Shown one piece after another: positions 23,196-32,414 of a DNA stretch of 64,000 nucleotides. Origin of the DNA: an uncultured delta proteobacterium (GTDB taxonomy: Bacteria; Myxococcota_A; UBA9160; JAFDET01); the NCBI GenBank assembly GCA_947259215.1, contig CAMYLJ010000015.1, forward strand, positions 1 through 64,000. The letters run 5' to 3'. How positions within the stretch are numbered: position 1 is the first letter of the stretch; each line of letters begins with the position of its first letter. The position numbers and the translations under genes were made by a program. The notes under the pieces are model-generated. The model ran no database searches, was not told where the DNA came from, and saw nothing but the letters and a program-made list of their open reading frames with translations.

Positions 23196-24818
23196 TCAGC
23201 TCAAGGCCAGCAATGCTCGCGCCACCGCGATGAGGGTGGCGTTGTATCCAAAGTGGACCGCCACCGCGTCCCACACCGACCCGGTCCGGATCCGTACCGC
23301 CAGGGTCGCCAGCGCCAGGGCGGTCAGCCCGAAGGCGGGCGGCCAGTAGGCCTGGAACTCCGCGTAGTGGAGCCCGATGAAGAGGACGCTCGTGACCACC
23401 GCCGCCGCGGGCACGCCCCAGGACCAGGCGAAGCCGGCGAAGAGCGCGCCGCGGAAGACCAGCTCCTCGACGGGTGGCGCCGCCACGAGGCCGAGGAAGG
23501 TCCAGAGCTCCCGCTGCCAGCCGCCCTCCGCCGCCATCTGCGTCGTGGGCCCCAGGGTGGTATCGGGCGCGGGCCGCCAGAGCGTCGTGCTGAGGCCCAG
23601 GTAGACGCCGGCCACCAGGGCGCCGATCAGGATCGCCGCCACCAGGCTCCCGAGCCGTGGCGTGACCAGCCCCACCTGTCGCAGCAGCGAGGGGCCGCCG
23701 CCCCGACGCGCCCGGCGCAGCACGAGGGCCAGGACCAGGAGTCCGCCCAGCAGCGCGCAGACGATCCCGACCGGCGCCTGGAACTCGAGGGCGGCCTTGG
23801 CGCCGGCATCGGCGTCCCGGAAGTCTCCGCCCCGCGCCGCCACGATGAACGGGCCTGCCATCCCGAGCAGGACGCCGCCGACGGCCTGCGTGCCCAGGTA
23901 GACCGCCAGGAGCCCCAGCGCGAGCACGGCTCCGATGCGGCCCGGGGCCCCGGGCGCCGGTCCCCGCACGTGCCAGCGCGGGCGATCGCCGCCGGTCTCG
24001 ATCTCGATCCGCGTCTCCGGTCCGGCCGCGGCGGCGCGTCGCTCGGCCTCCGCCGCCAGCGCGCCCAGCAGCTCCGGGTCGTGGGTGGCCAGGACGGACG
24101 GGGCTCGTGCGGGCTCGCTCGGCTCGACCACCACGTGACCCGGACCGAGCGTCCGCACCCGGATGCGCTCCCCCGCCGTTTCCGCGGCTGGCGTCGGCGC
24201 CGATTCCATGCCCTCGCCCACCTCGAGGAGCGGGGGACACTCGCCCTGGAGGTCGGCGGCCAGGCCGGCCCGGGTCGCGGGCTCGAGCGCGGTCGCGTGG
24301 CGGTAGCTCGGGTGCCCGATCGCCAGCGCCACCGGCAGCGCGGGATCCGCGAAGCGCGCGGCCTGCCCGGCATCCAGCTGGAAGCGGATGTACTGGACCG
24401 CGGAGATCCGGTCCGACTCCATCTGCTTGGGATCGAAGCGCGCCGGGACCCGCTCGTCGCCGATCCGAAGGTGCACGTGCTCGTCGATCCCGACCAGGCG
24501 ATCGAGCTCGCTTCGGATCTGGCCCAGGTCCGGAATCTCGATGAAGAGCGTCGCCGAGAGCTCACGCTCGCCCGGCACCAGCTCGTTGTAGACGGCGAGC
24601 TCGTCCTGCACGCCCGCCGGATCGTCGATGCGCTCGACCCGGCACATCTCCTGCACCTGGAAGCGCAGGGTCTCCCGGTTCTCGAAGACGACCGTCACGC
24701 GATCGCCCACGGGCACCCGCCGGTCCCGCTTCAGGGCGATGATGCGCGCGCGGTAGTCCGGCCGCAGGCCCTCGTAATGCTGGCGCGGGACGATCTCGCG
24801 CAGCTCGAGGGGCCTCAC
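23196..24818 (-). CDS. DUF3501 domain fused to a CPBP intramembrane protease
   Basis: A 540-residue fusion. Residues 1 to about 185 match DUF3501 ([67 protein letters not shown]). A soluble linker follows. From about residue 285 there are roughly eight hydrophobic segments with the CPBP motifs: [13 protein letters not shown] (the EExxxR-like motif), FIGLHYAEF and HFGYNAT. CPBP proteins are intramembrane glutamic proteases. DUF3501 normally is a separate small protein encoded beside rubrerythrin and an Fe-S oxidoreductase, as here. GTG 24818 overlaps the Fe-S gene stop as GTGA. I found no stop between the domains. Confidence 0.85.
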   Translation of the reverse strand: MRPLELREIVPRQHYEGLRPDYRARIIALKRDRRVPVGDRVTVVFENRETLRFQVQEMCRVERIDDPAGVQDELAVYNELVPGERELSATLFIEIPDLGQIRSELDRLVGIDEHVHLRIGDERVPARFDPKQMESDRISAVQYIRFQLDAGQAARFADPALPVALAIGHPSYRHATALEPATRAGLAADLQGECPPLLEVGEGMESAPTPAAETAGERIRVRTLGPGHVVVEPSEPARAPSVLATHDPELLGALAAEAERRAAAAGPETRIEIETGGDRPRWHVRGPAPGAPGRIGAVLALGLLAVYLGTQAVGGVLLGMAGPFIVAARGGDFRDADAGAKAALEFQAPVGIVCALLGGLLVLALVLRRARRGGGPSLLRQVGLVTPRLGSLVAAILIGALVAGVYLGLSTTLWRPAPDTTLGPTTQMAAEGGWQRELWTFLGLVAAPPVEELVFRGALFAGFAWSWGVPAAAVVTSVLFIGLHYAEFQAYWPPAFGLTALALATLAVRIRTGSVWDAVAVHFGYNATLIAVARALLALS

Positions 24819-26110
24819 GGCAGCGGGTCCGTCGACAGGCCGCAGGCGTAGCGCAGCAGCACCACCGGATGGACCGCCTTGCGCCCGAGGCCCTCCTCGA
24901 TGCGCAGTGCGGAGAGCGGGCAGTCCGTGGCGATGTGGTCGGGCTCGAAGGCCGCGATGCGGTCGAGGAGCTTGCTCGCCACCTTCAGGGACTCCGCGTG
25001 GAAGCGCGCCTGCATGCCCCAGGTGCCGTCGACGCCCGAGCAGGCGTCCACCAGCTCCACCTCGGCCCCCGCCCAGCGCAGGAGATCCCGGCTCTTGAAG
25101 CCGATGTTCTGGTGCCGCAGGTGGCAGGGGGCGTGGTAGGCCACCTTGCCGAGGGCGTTGGGGAACTGCTTGGGCAGCTGCTTCGCCTTGGCGAGGGCGT
25201 GCACGTGCTCCATCAGGTCGCGGGTGGCCTCGGAGACGCGCCGCGCGCCCTCGTCGCCGAGGAGCTTCGGGTACTCCTCCTTCAGCATCAGCGAGCAGGA
25301 CGGCCCCGGCGCCACCACCACGGCTCCCTGCTCCACGGAGGGAAGCAGCGCGTCCACGTTGCGGCGGGCGTTGCGGCGCGCCGAGTCGAGGTCGCCCACG
25401 TCGGTGAAGGGCATGCCGCAGCAGCGCTCGTAGCAGACCTCGACCCGCACACCCGCGTGCTCCAGGATCTCGACCGCGGCGCGCCCGGCCAGCGGGTCGT
25501 TGTAGTTGACCGAGCAGGTCGTGAAGAGCACGGCTCGCCCGGCCTCGCCGCTGCCGCGGGGGCCGCGCTTGGAGAACCAGCGGTCCACGGTCTCGTGGTA
25601 GTAGCTCGGCTGGACCCAGTCGCGGTGGATCCCGAGCGTCTTCTCCATCAGGAGCCGCGAGGCGCGGTTGCGGTTGGCGAAGTTCATCAGCGGCGGCGCC
25701 AGGCCGCCCACCTTCCCCAGCAGGTCCGTGCGGGTGGTGAGCTTGCGGGCCAGCGGCGTGCCGTCGCGCTCGGCCCGGAAGAGCTGATGGCGCCGCATCA
25801 GCGCCGGGAAGTCCACGTCCCACTCGTGGGGCGGCGTGTAGGGGCAGTGGTTGTAGCAGAGCTTGCAGTGGTAGCAGAGCTCGTTCACCTGCTCGAAGCC
25901 CTGCTCGCTCACGCCTGCGATCTCGCGATCGCTGGCGTCGATCAGCTCGAAGAGCTTCGGGAAGGACGGGCACAGGGGCAGGCAGCGCCTGCACTGGTGG
26001 CAGATCTCCCCGACCCGGCGAAGCTCGCGTTCGAGCTTCGCCGGGTCGAGATAGTCGGGATCCTCGTAGCGCCAGTCGGCGGACGGGCGCTCGGGGGGAG
26101 GGACCTTCAT
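24815..26110 (-). CDS. (Fe-S)-binding protein with CCG domains (GlpC-like)
   Basis: A 431-residue redox protein. Near the N-terminus two ferredoxin-type clusters appear ([13 protein letters not shown] and [16 protein letters not shown]). Two cysteine-rich CCG modules follow: CCGMPF after TTCSVNY, and APCHLRHQ with [11 protein letters not shown]. It resembles GlpC and heterodisulfide-reductase subunits but lacks a partner flavoprotein here. It belongs to a conserved trio with rubrerythrin and DUF3501, thought to act in peroxide or oxidative-stress handling; the electron donor is unknown. The next gene upstream, rubrerythrin, ends 12 bp away. Confidence 0.88.
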   Translation of the reverse strand: MKVPPPERPSADWRYEDPDYLDPAKLERELRRVGEICHQCRRCLPLCPSFPKLFELIDASDREIAGVSEQGFEQVNELCYHCKLCYNHCPYTPPHEWDVDFPALMRRHQLFRAERDGTPLARKLTTRTDLLGKVGGLAPPLMNFANRNRASRLLMEKTLGIHRDWVQPSYYHETVDRWFSKRGPRGSGEAGRAVLFTTCSVNYNDPLAGRAAVEILEHAGVRVEVCYERCCGMPFTDVGDLDSARRNARRNVDALLPSVEQGAVVVAPGPSCSLMLKEEYPKLLGDEGARRVSEATRDLMEHVHALAKAKQLPKQFPNALGKVAYHAPCHLRHQNIGFKSRDLLRWAGAEVELVDACSGVDGTWGMQARFHAESLKVASKLLDRIAAFEPDHIATDCPLSALRIEEGLGRKAVHPVVLLRYACGLSTDPLP

Positions 26111-26122
26111 GTCCCGGGACCG

Positions 26123-26548
<426 letters not shown>

Positions 26549-26572
26549 CATTCCCTCCAGTGCTTCTGAGCC

Positions 26573-26601
26573 AATGTGTCGAACCCCGCGCGGGGGGTCA
26601 A
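26573..26601 (-). promoter_or_regulatory. promoter of the rubrerythrin operon
   Basis: On the minus strand TTGACC (26596-26601) is followed after 17 bp by CACATT (26573-26578). The spacer contains the palindrome CCCCGCGCGGGG. A leader of about 15 nt with GGAGG precedes the ATG. The -35 match is good, the -10 moderate. Confidence 0.45.
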
Positions 26602-26662
26602 ATGAGCCGGCAGGCTACCCCCGAGTCCGGTCCGATACCAGCCACGCGGTGGAGGAGAGCCG

Positions 26663-28048
26663 ATGAGCGGCCGACGCAGCGAGCGCGATTCCATGGGCCC
26701 CGTGGAGGTCCCCGCCGAGGCCCTCTGGGGGGCCTCGACCCAGCGGGCCGTGGAGAACTTCCCCGTGAGCGGGCGGCCCCTGCCGCCGCTCCTGATCCGC
26801 GCCCTCGGCTACGTGAAGGAGGCCGCCGCGGCGACGAACCACGAGCTCGGCGTGCTCGACGCCGAGCGCGCGGCCGCCATCCGCCAGGCGGCCCGCGAGG
26901 TGGCCCAGGGGGGGCACCTCGAGCACTTCCCCGTGGACGTCTTCCAGACGGGATCGGGCACCTCGTCCAACATGAACGCCAACGAGGTGATCGCGCGCCG
27001 GGCCAGCCAGATCCTGGACGGAGGCCCGCCCATCCACCCGAACGACCACGTGAACGCCAGCCAGTCGTCGAACGACGTGGTCCCGACGGCGCTCCACGTG
27101 GCCGCCCGGCTGGCGCTGCACCGGGAGCTGCTGCCCGCCCTGGCGCGGCTGCACGAGGTGCTCGCCGCCAAGGCGCGGGAGCTGGACGACGTGGTCAAGC
27201 TCGGACGCACGCACCTGATGGACGCGGTGCCGGTGCGCCTGGGGCAGGAGATCGCGGGCTGGGCCCGGCAGGTGGAGCTGGCGATCGGGCGTATCGAAGC
27301 CGCCGACGACGGGCTGGCGGAGCTGGCGCTCGGCGGGACCGCAGTCGGCACCGGCCTGAACTGCCCGCCGGGCTTCGCCCGCAAGACCGTGGCCCGGCTC
27401 GGCCGCCGCACGGAGCTCGAGTATCGCGTGGCGGGCCACGGCTTCGAGGCCCAGGGAGCCCGGGACGCGGCGGTCCACGCCAGCGGCGCCTTGCGCACGA
27501 CCGCCGTGTCGCTGATGAAGATCGCGAACGACGTGCGCCTGCTGGCGTCGGGACCGCGCGCCGGCCTGGCGGAGCTGCGCCTGCCCGCAGTCCAGCCGGG
27601 CTCCTCGATCATGCCCGGCAAGGTGAACCCGGTGATCTGCGAGTCCGTCACCCAGGTCTGCGCCCAGGTGATCGGCAACGACGCCGCGGTGGCCGTGGGT
27701 GGCATGTCCGGCCAGCTGGAGCTCAACGCCTTCGTGCCCCTGATCGCGCGCAATCTGCTCGAGTCGATCGAGCTGTTGGCGGCAGCCTGCCGGATCTTCG
27801 CCGAGCGCTGCCTGGCGGGCCTGGAGGCGGACCGCGAGCGCGCCGCGGCCTCCGTGGAGCAGAGCCTGGCCATGGCGACCGCACTGGTGCCGGAGATCGG
27901 CTACGACGCCGCCGCGGAGATCGCCAAGGAGGCCTTCGCCAGCGGGCGCACCGTGCGCGAGGTCTGCCTCGAGCGCGGGGGATTGGCCCCCGAGCGGCTG
28001 GAGGCCCTGCTGGATCCCCGGCGCCAGACCGGAGCCGACGGGGAATGA
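26663..28048 (+). CDS. fumC: class II fumarate hydratase
   Basis: A 461-residue TCA-cycle enzyme interconverting fumarate and malate, iron-independent. Motifs are GTSSNMNANEV, HPNDHVNASQSSNDVVPTAL, VKLGRTHLMDAVPV and the family signature GSSIMPGKVNPV. Length is normal. ATG 26663 has a GGAGGAGA ribosome site. It is transcribed divergently from rubrerythrin and is followed by the AOR operon, which begins 26 bp later with its own putative promoter. FumC is oxygen-stable, which fits a neighbourhood with oxidative-stress proteins. Confidence 0.96.
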   Translation: MSGRRSERDSMGPVEVPAEALWGASTQRAVENFPVSGRPLPPLLIRALGYVKEAAAATNHELGVLDAERAAAIRQAAREVAQGGHLEHFPVDVFQTGSGTSSNMNANEVIARRASQILDGGPPIHPNDHVNASQSSNDVVPTALHVAARLALHRELLPALARLHEVLAAKARELDDVVKLGRTHLMDAVPVRLGQEIAGWARQVELAIGRIEAADDGLAELALGGTAVGTGLNCPPGFARKTVARLGRRTELEYRVAGHGFEAQGARDAAVHASGALRTTAVSLMKIANDVRLLASGPRAGLAELRLPAVQPGSSIMPGKVNPVICESVTQVCAQVIGNDAAVAVGGMSGQLELNAFVPLIARNLLESIELLAAACRIFAERCLAGLEADRERAAASVEQSLAMATALVPEIGYDAAAEIAKEAFASGRTVREVCLERGGLAPERLEALLDPRRQTGADGE

Positions 28049-28062
28049 CCTCTGCACCGGGT

Positions 28063-28068
28063 TAGAAT
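28063..28068 (+). promoter_or_regulatory. putative -10 box of the AOR operon, leaderless
   Basis: TAGAAT, one of the best -10 matches in the window, ends exactly 6 bp before ATG 28075. No Shine-Dalgarno sequence lies between, so a leaderless transcript is suggested. No clear -35 box is seen; fumC ends at 28048. Confidence 0.45.
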
Positions 28069-28074
28069 GGCGCC

Positions 28075-28554
28075 ATGAACGCGCTCCAGATCCACCCCGA
28101 GAAGTGCACCGGCTGCAAGCAGTGCGAGCTGGCCTGCTCCTGGGTCCAGACCGGGGGCTTCCAGCCCTCGCGCTCGCTGATCCGGGTCCACATCTTCGAC
28201 GAGCAGGCGAGCTACGCGCCCTACACGTGCTTCCAGTGCGACGAGGCCTGGTGCATGCAGGCCTGCCCGGTGAATGCCATCGACGTGGACGAGGCCAGCG
28301 GCGCCAAGATCGTGCTGGACGAGGTCTGCGTCGGCTGCAAGCTGTGCGTGATCGCGTGTCCCTTCGGCACGATCTTCTTCGACAAGCCCGGCGGGGTGGC
28401 CGCCAAGTGCGACCACTGCGCCGGGGATCCGGCCTGCGCGAAAGTCTGCCCCACCGCGGCCATCGAGTGGACGCAGGCGGACCCGGGTGCCTGGATCGGG
28501 CCCTTCGGCGATCGGGTCGACCGGGACTACCGGGCAGCAGAGGAGGCGGACTGA
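28075..28554 (+). CDS. aorA: four-cluster ferredoxin subunit of aldehyde oxidoreductase
   Basis: A 159-residue electron-transfer protein of the HycB/NrfC type. Four cysteine clusters are visible: CTGCKQCELACS, CFQCDEAWCMQACPV, CVGCKLCVIACPFG and CDHCAGDPACAKVCPT, enough for four 4Fe-4S centres. It should carry electrons from the AOR subunit encoded next (TGATG overlap at 28552-28556) to the FAD subunit. The set matches AorA of the Aromatoleum-type AOR complex. There is no signal peptide, so it is cytoplasmic. Confidence 0.9.
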   Translation: MNALQIHPEKCTGCKQCELACSWVQTGGFQPSRSLIRVHIFDEQASYAPYTCFQCDEAWCMQACPVNAIDVDEASGAKIVLDEVCVGCKLCVIACPFGTIFFDKPGGVAAKCDHCAGDPACAKVCPTAAIEWTQADPGAWIGPFGDRVDRDYRAAEEAD

Positions 28555-30395
28555 TGCACGGCTGGACGGGCTGCGTGCTGCGGGTGGATCTGTCGACCGG
28601 CGCCATCGGACGCGAAGAGCTGAACCCCGACTGGGCTCGGGACTTCGTCGGCGGCCGCGGCATCGGCGCGCGTTACCTGTGGCAGGAGGTCGATCCCCAG
28701 GTCGATGCGCTGGCTCCGGAGAACAAGCTCATCTTCGCCACGGGCCCCCTCACCGGCACCAACGCCTCCTGCGGCTCGCGCTACATGGTCGTCACCAAGG
28801 GGCCGCTCACCGGCTGCATCACCACCTCCAACTCCGGCGGCCATTGGGGCCCGGAGCTGAAGTTCGCGGGCTACGACCTGCTGATCCTGGAGGGACGCGC
28901 CGAGCGACCGGTCTATCTCTGGATCTTCGACGACGTGGTCGAGCTGCGGCCCGCGGAGCACCTGTGGGGCACGGGCGTCTTCGACAGCGAGGACGCGATC
29001 CGGCGCGAGACCGGGATCCCCGGCACCTCGGTCGCTTGCATCGGACCCGCGGGCGAGAACCTCGTGCGCTACGCGGCCATCCTGAACGACAAGTTCCGGG
29101 CCGCGGGCCGCTCGGGCGTGGGCGCGGTGATGGGCTCGAAGAACCTGAAGGGCATCGCGGTGCGTGGGACGGGCGCGGTCTCGGTGGCGGACCCGAGCGC
29201 GCTGATGGCGGCCCAGTGGGCCCAGAAGCAGGTGCTGTCGGAGGCGCCGCTCACCTCGGAGGGTCTCCCCGCCTACGGCACGCTGGCGCTCATGAACGTG
29301 ATCAACGAGCACGGCGCGCTCCCCACCCGGAACTACCGCGAGGCGCAGTTCGAGGAGGCCGAGGCCATCTCGGGCGAGGAGCTGGCGCAGACGCGGCTGG
29401 CGGCCAACAAGGCCTGCTTCGCCTGCACCATCGCCTGCGGGCGGGTCTCGCGGATCTCCGAGGAAGGGCGGGCGCGCTACACGCTGAACACGAGCCCGCG
29501 CAACTGGAAGCACGCGACGGAGGGACCGGAGTACGAGAACGCCTGGTCCCTGGGCGCCGACTGCGGCGTGGCGGACCTGGACGCGATCCTCAAGGCGAAC
29601 ACGATCTGCAACGACCTGGGCCTGGATCCGATCTCGCTCGGGGCCACCATCGCGGCGGCCATGGAGCTGTACGAGGGCGGCGTCCTCAGCGAAGAGCAGA
29701 CCGGGATGCCGCTGCCCTTCGGGAGCGGAGACGCGCTGGTCGCGCTGTCCGAGGCCACGGGCTACCGCCGGGGCTTCGGCGACGACCTGGCCGAGGGCTC
29801 GAAGCGGATGGGCGAGAAGTACGGCCATCCCGAGGTCTTCATGGGCGTGAAGGGGCAGGAGTTCCCGGCCTACGATCCGCGCGCGCTTCAGGGAATGGGT
29901 CTCGGCTACGCCACCAGCAACCGCGGAGCGTGTCACTTGCGGGCGTACACGGTGGCGGCGGAGGTGGTGGGAGAGCCGGAGCCGATGGATCCGCGCGCCA
30001 CCGAAGGGAAAGCGCAGCTCGCGGTGGACATGCAGAACATCTCGACGGCGGTGGATGCCGCCGGCCTCTGCGTATTCCTGACCTTCGGCAACACGCTGTC
30101 GGACCTCACGCCGCTGGTGGCTGCTGCCACCGGCATCGCCTACGACGACGACGCGCTGGTGCGGGCGGGCGAGCGGATCTGGAACCTGGAGCGGCTCTGG
30201 AACCTGCGCGCCGGCATCGACCCGAGCGAGGACAAGCTGCCGAAGCGGATGCTCGAGGACGCGATTCCGGCCGGCCCGGCGCGGGGAGAGGTGAGCCGGC
30301 TCGCCGAGATGCTGCCCGAGTACTACGCGGTGCGAGGCTGGTCCCCCGACGGCCGTCCGGACGCGGCGAAGCTGGCCGAGCTCGGGCTGGGCTAG
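28554..30395 (+). CDS. aorB: tungsten-type aldehyde ferredoxin oxidoreductase
   Basis: A 613-residue AOR family enzyme that oxidises aldehydes to carboxylic acids (or the reverse) with a bis-pterin tungsten or molybdenum centre and one 4Fe-4S cluster. The N-terminal domain MHGWTGCVLRVDLSTG and GGRGIGARYL is typical, as are GPLTGTNASCGSRYMVVTKG and NGGH-like SNSGGHWGPELKFAGYD. Cluster ligands are Cys288, Cys291 and Cys295 (CFACTIAC) and probably Cys506 (AGLCVF). The metal cannot be deduced from sequence. Its operon has the AorA, MoaD-like, AorC and MoaD-like order. Confidence 0.95.
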   Translation: MHGWTGCVLRVDLSTGAIGREELNPDWARDFVGGRGIGARYLWQEVDPQVDALAPENKLIFATGPLTGTNASCGSRYMVVTKGPLTGCITTSNSGGHWGPELKFAGYDLLILEGRAERPVYLWIFDDVVELRPAEHLWGTGVFDSEDAIRRETGIPGTSVACIGPAGENLVRYAAILNDKFRAAGRSGVGAVMGSKNLKGIAVRGTGAVSVADPSALMAAQWAQKQVLSEAPLTSEGLPAYGTLALMNVINEHGALPTRNYREAQFEEAEAISGEELAQTRLAANKACFACTIACGRVSRISEEGRARYTLNTSPRNWKHATEGPEYENAWSLGADCGVADLDAILKANTICNDLGLDPISLGATIAAAMELYEGGVLSEEQTGMPLPFGSGDALVALSEATGYRRGFGDDLAEGSKRMGEKYGHPEVFMGVKGQEFPAYDPRALQGMGLGYATSNRGACHLRAYTVAAEVVGEPEPMDPRATEGKAQLAVDMQNISTAVDAAGLCVFLTFGNTLSDLTPLVAAATGIAYDDDALVRAGERIWNLERLWNLRAGIDPSEDKLPKRMLEDAIPAGPARGEVSRLAEMLPEYYAVRGWSPDGRPDAAKLAELGLG

Positions 30396-30399
30396 GGCC

Positions 30400-30696
30400 A
30401 TGGCCGCGGTCAAGCTCCTGGGCGGTCTGCGCAACAAGGTGGGAGCCGGGAGGCTCGACGTGGACGCCGCCACGGTGCGGGAGCTGCTGGACGCGCTGGT
30501 GGCGCGGGGGGGCGAGGCCCTGACGGTGCTCTTCTTCGACGATCCGCGCGCCACGCCCACGGAGCCCCACCGCGACCTGCGGGTGCTCGTGAATGGCCGC
30601 AGCATCGCGTTCCTGCACGGACTCGAGACCGGAGTGGAATCGAAGGACACGGTGACGGTGCACCTGTCCGGAGCCCGGGGCTACCCGGGCGGCTGA
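30400..30696 (+). CDS. MoaD/ThiS-like ubiquitin-fold protein in the AOR operon (first)
   Basis: A 98-residue protein with the beta-grasp fold pattern (VKLLGGLRNKVG, TVRELLDALVARGGEAL, DLRVLVNGRSIAFLHGLETG, DTVTVHLSGARG) ending in Gly-Gly. The terminal GG is the site activated by MoeB-type enzymes for thiocarboxylate formation in molybdopterin synthesis. It lies 4 bp after aorB, the position of aorD in Aromatoleum-type operons. It probably helps build or insert the tungsten-pterin of AorB; MoeB-rhodanese at 1379 could activate it. Confidence 0.8.
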   Translation: MAAVKLLGGLRNKVGAGRLDVDAATVRELLDALVARGGEALTVLFFDDPRATPTEPHRDLRVLVNGRSIAFLHGLETGVESKDTVTVHLSGARGYPGG

Positions 30697-30716
30697 CGCG
30701 AAGCGAGGGAGGAGCG

Positions 30717-32090
30717 ATGGCGACGCGGCACGTGATCGTGGGAGCGGGGCCGGCGGGGCTCGCCGCGCTGGAGACCCTGCGCGCCCTGGACGCGGACGCC
30801 CGGCTGACGCTCGTGTGCGACGAGCCTGCCTACGCGCGCATGGTGCTGCCCTACTACGTGGAGGGCCGCATCGACGAGTGTGCCGTGGCGACCGGGGACC
30901 CGGGCTGGTTCGAGGAGCTCGGCGTGGAGACCCGTTTCGGCGTCCGGGTGGCGCGCGTCGAGCCCGACGCGCATCGGCTCGTCCTGGACGACGGCGCGAC
31001 GCTCGAATACGACCGGCTGCTGGTGGCCACGGGCTCCCGGGTGCGGATCCCGCCCATCGACGGCGCGGACGCCGAGGGCGTGATCCCCATGTGGACCCTG
31101 GACCATGCGAACGGCTACCTGGCGGCGCCCCACGGCGAGACCGTGATCGTGGGGGCGGGCTTCATCGCCTTCACGGTGCTCGATGCCATCGCGAAGCGGG
31201 CGAACGAGGTCACCTTCCTGGAGCTCGAGCCGCAAATCCTGCCGCGGATGCTGGATGCGCCGAGTGCGGCCGTGCTGGAGGGGCGGCTCGTGGAGCGGGG
31301 AATCGCGGTGCGCACCGGGGTGCGGCTCGAGCGCATCGAGTCCGCGGGGCGACGCCGGCGCCTGCACCTGGCGGGCGGTGACGTGGTGGAGTGCGATGCG
31401 GTGATCCTGGCCACGGGCGTGCAGCCCAATGTCGAGCTCCTGGAGGGCACGGGCGTCGACGTCGGCCAGGGCATCGTGGTGGACGAGCGCATGCGCACCA
31501 GCGCGCCGGACGTCTACGCCGCCGGCGACGTGGCCCAGGGGCCGGACCTGCTGGGCGGGGAGCGCGAGGTGCGCGCGATCCAGCCCGTGGCCGTGGACCA
31601 CGGGCGCGTGGCCGCCGCCAACATGGCGGGGGCCGACGTCCGCTACGAGGGCGCCCTCACCATGAACGTGCTGGCCGCCCAGGGGCTCGAGGCGTGCAGC
31701 TTCGGGCGCTGGTCGGAGGACGGGGACGTCACGCGCGTGGAGAACCCCGCCAGCCGGGTGGTGCGCAAGTACGTCTGGGAGGGCGATCGCCTGGTGGGCG
31801 GGATCCTGATGGGCCCCAGCGTCGCCGTCACCGGCGCTCACGACGCGGGCATGCTCAAGGGTCTGATCCAGACCGGCGTGCCGCTCGGGCCCTGGAAGGC
31901 CTGGCTGACGGAGAACCCGCTCGACCTGCGACGGGCCTACGTGGCGAGCGGTGCGGCGCCGAGGCTCCTGGCTTCGACCCTGCTCGCCGGCCGCGCCGCC
32001 ACGGGCGGCGGCTTTCGCTGGCCCCGGGTGAAGCCCGCCCGGGCCCGCTCCGCCCACCACGGGGTGCTGGTCTCCGGCGCAACGCGGTGA
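30717..32090 (+). CDS. aorC: FAD-dependent NAD(P)H oxidoreductase of the AOR complex
   Basis: A 457-residue flavoprotein of the pyridine nucleotide-disulfide type without the redox-active CxxxxC. The FAD motif GAGPAGLAALETL is at residues 8-20, the second dinucleotide motif VIVGAGFIAFTVLD near 143, and FAD-binding TSAPDVYAAGDVAQG near 260. By analogy with AorC of Aromatoleum it passes electrons between the ferredoxin subunit and NAD. A GGAGGAGCG ribosome site precedes ATG. The C-terminal 60 residues are basic and less conserved. Confidence 0.88.
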   Translation: MATRHVIVGAGPAGLAALETLRALDADARLTLVCDEPAYARMVLPYYVEGRIDECAVATGDPGWFEELGVETRFGVRVARVEPDAHRLVLDDGATLEYDRLLVATGSRVRIPPIDGADAEGVIPMWTLDHANGYLAAPHGETVIVGAGFIAFTVLDAIAKRANEVTFLELEPQILPRMLDAPSAAVLEGRLVERGIAVRTGVRLERIESAGRRRRLHLAGGDVVECDAVILATGVQPNVELLEGTGVDVGQGIVVDERMRTSAPDVYAAGDVAQGPDLLGGEREVRAIQPVAVDHGRVAAANMAGADVRYEGALTMNVLAAQGLEACSFGRWSEDGDVTRVENPASRVVRKYVWEGDRLVGGILMGPSVAVTGAHDAGMLKGLIQTGVPLGPWKAWLTENPLDLRRAYVASGAAPRLLASTLLAGRAATGGGFRWPRVKPARARSAHHGVLVSGATR

Positions 32091-32341
32091 CGGTGGAGGT
32101 GCGGCTCTTCGCCAACCTGCGCGACCGCCTTCCGGAGGCACCGCGTGGGCGCAGCCAGCTGGCGCTGGCCGACGGTGCCAGCCTCCAGGATCTGCTGGAG
32201 CGCCTGGACATCCCCGATCGCGTCGCCCAGATGGTGCTGGTGAACGGCGTCCAGTCTCGTCGCGGCCGAACCGAGCGCGCCGCCCACACCCTCGCCGACG
32301 GCGACGTGGTGGCCATCTTTCCGCCCCTCGCCGGCGGCTAG
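32087..32341 (+). CDS. MoaD/ThiS-like protein in the AOR operon (second)
   Basis: An 84-residue beta-grasp protein: VTVEVRLFANLRDRLPEAPRG, LQDLLERLDIPDRV and LADGDVVAIFPPLAGG, ending in the Gly-Gly that is adenylated by MoeB. GTG 32087 overlaps the aorC stop as GTGA. The end of the operon is marked by copy 2 of the 70-bp hairpin element. It is closer to classical MoaD than the first copy, because VAIFPPLAGG is the canonical MoaD ending. The role is inferred as sulfur carrier for the pterin dithiolene. Confidence 0.85.
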   Translation: MTVEVRLFANLRDRLPEAPRGRSQLALADGASLQDLLERLDIPDRVAQMVLVNGVQSRRGRTERAAHTLADGDVVAIFPPLAGG

Positions 32342-32342
32342 A

Positions 32343-32413
32343 CTGACGGAGCCCGAAGGGCTCCGTTTGCGGCGCAAGCCGACCCAAGACTCCGTCTTGG
32401 GTCGGCCTGCTAG
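32343..32413 (-). repeat. copy 2 of the dispersed 70-bp hairpin element
   Basis: It contains two perfect hairpins: GCCGACCCAAGAC-TCC-GTCTTGGGTCGGC, a 13-bp stem, and CGGAGCCC-GAA-GGGCTCCG, an 8-bp stem, with the short palindrome TTGCGGCGCAA between them. The reverse complement matches 7312-7381. It separates the convergent AOR operon and CoA-transferase genes and is an ideal bidirectional terminator position, though T tracts are absent. Confidence 0.85.
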
Positions 32414-32414
32414 A

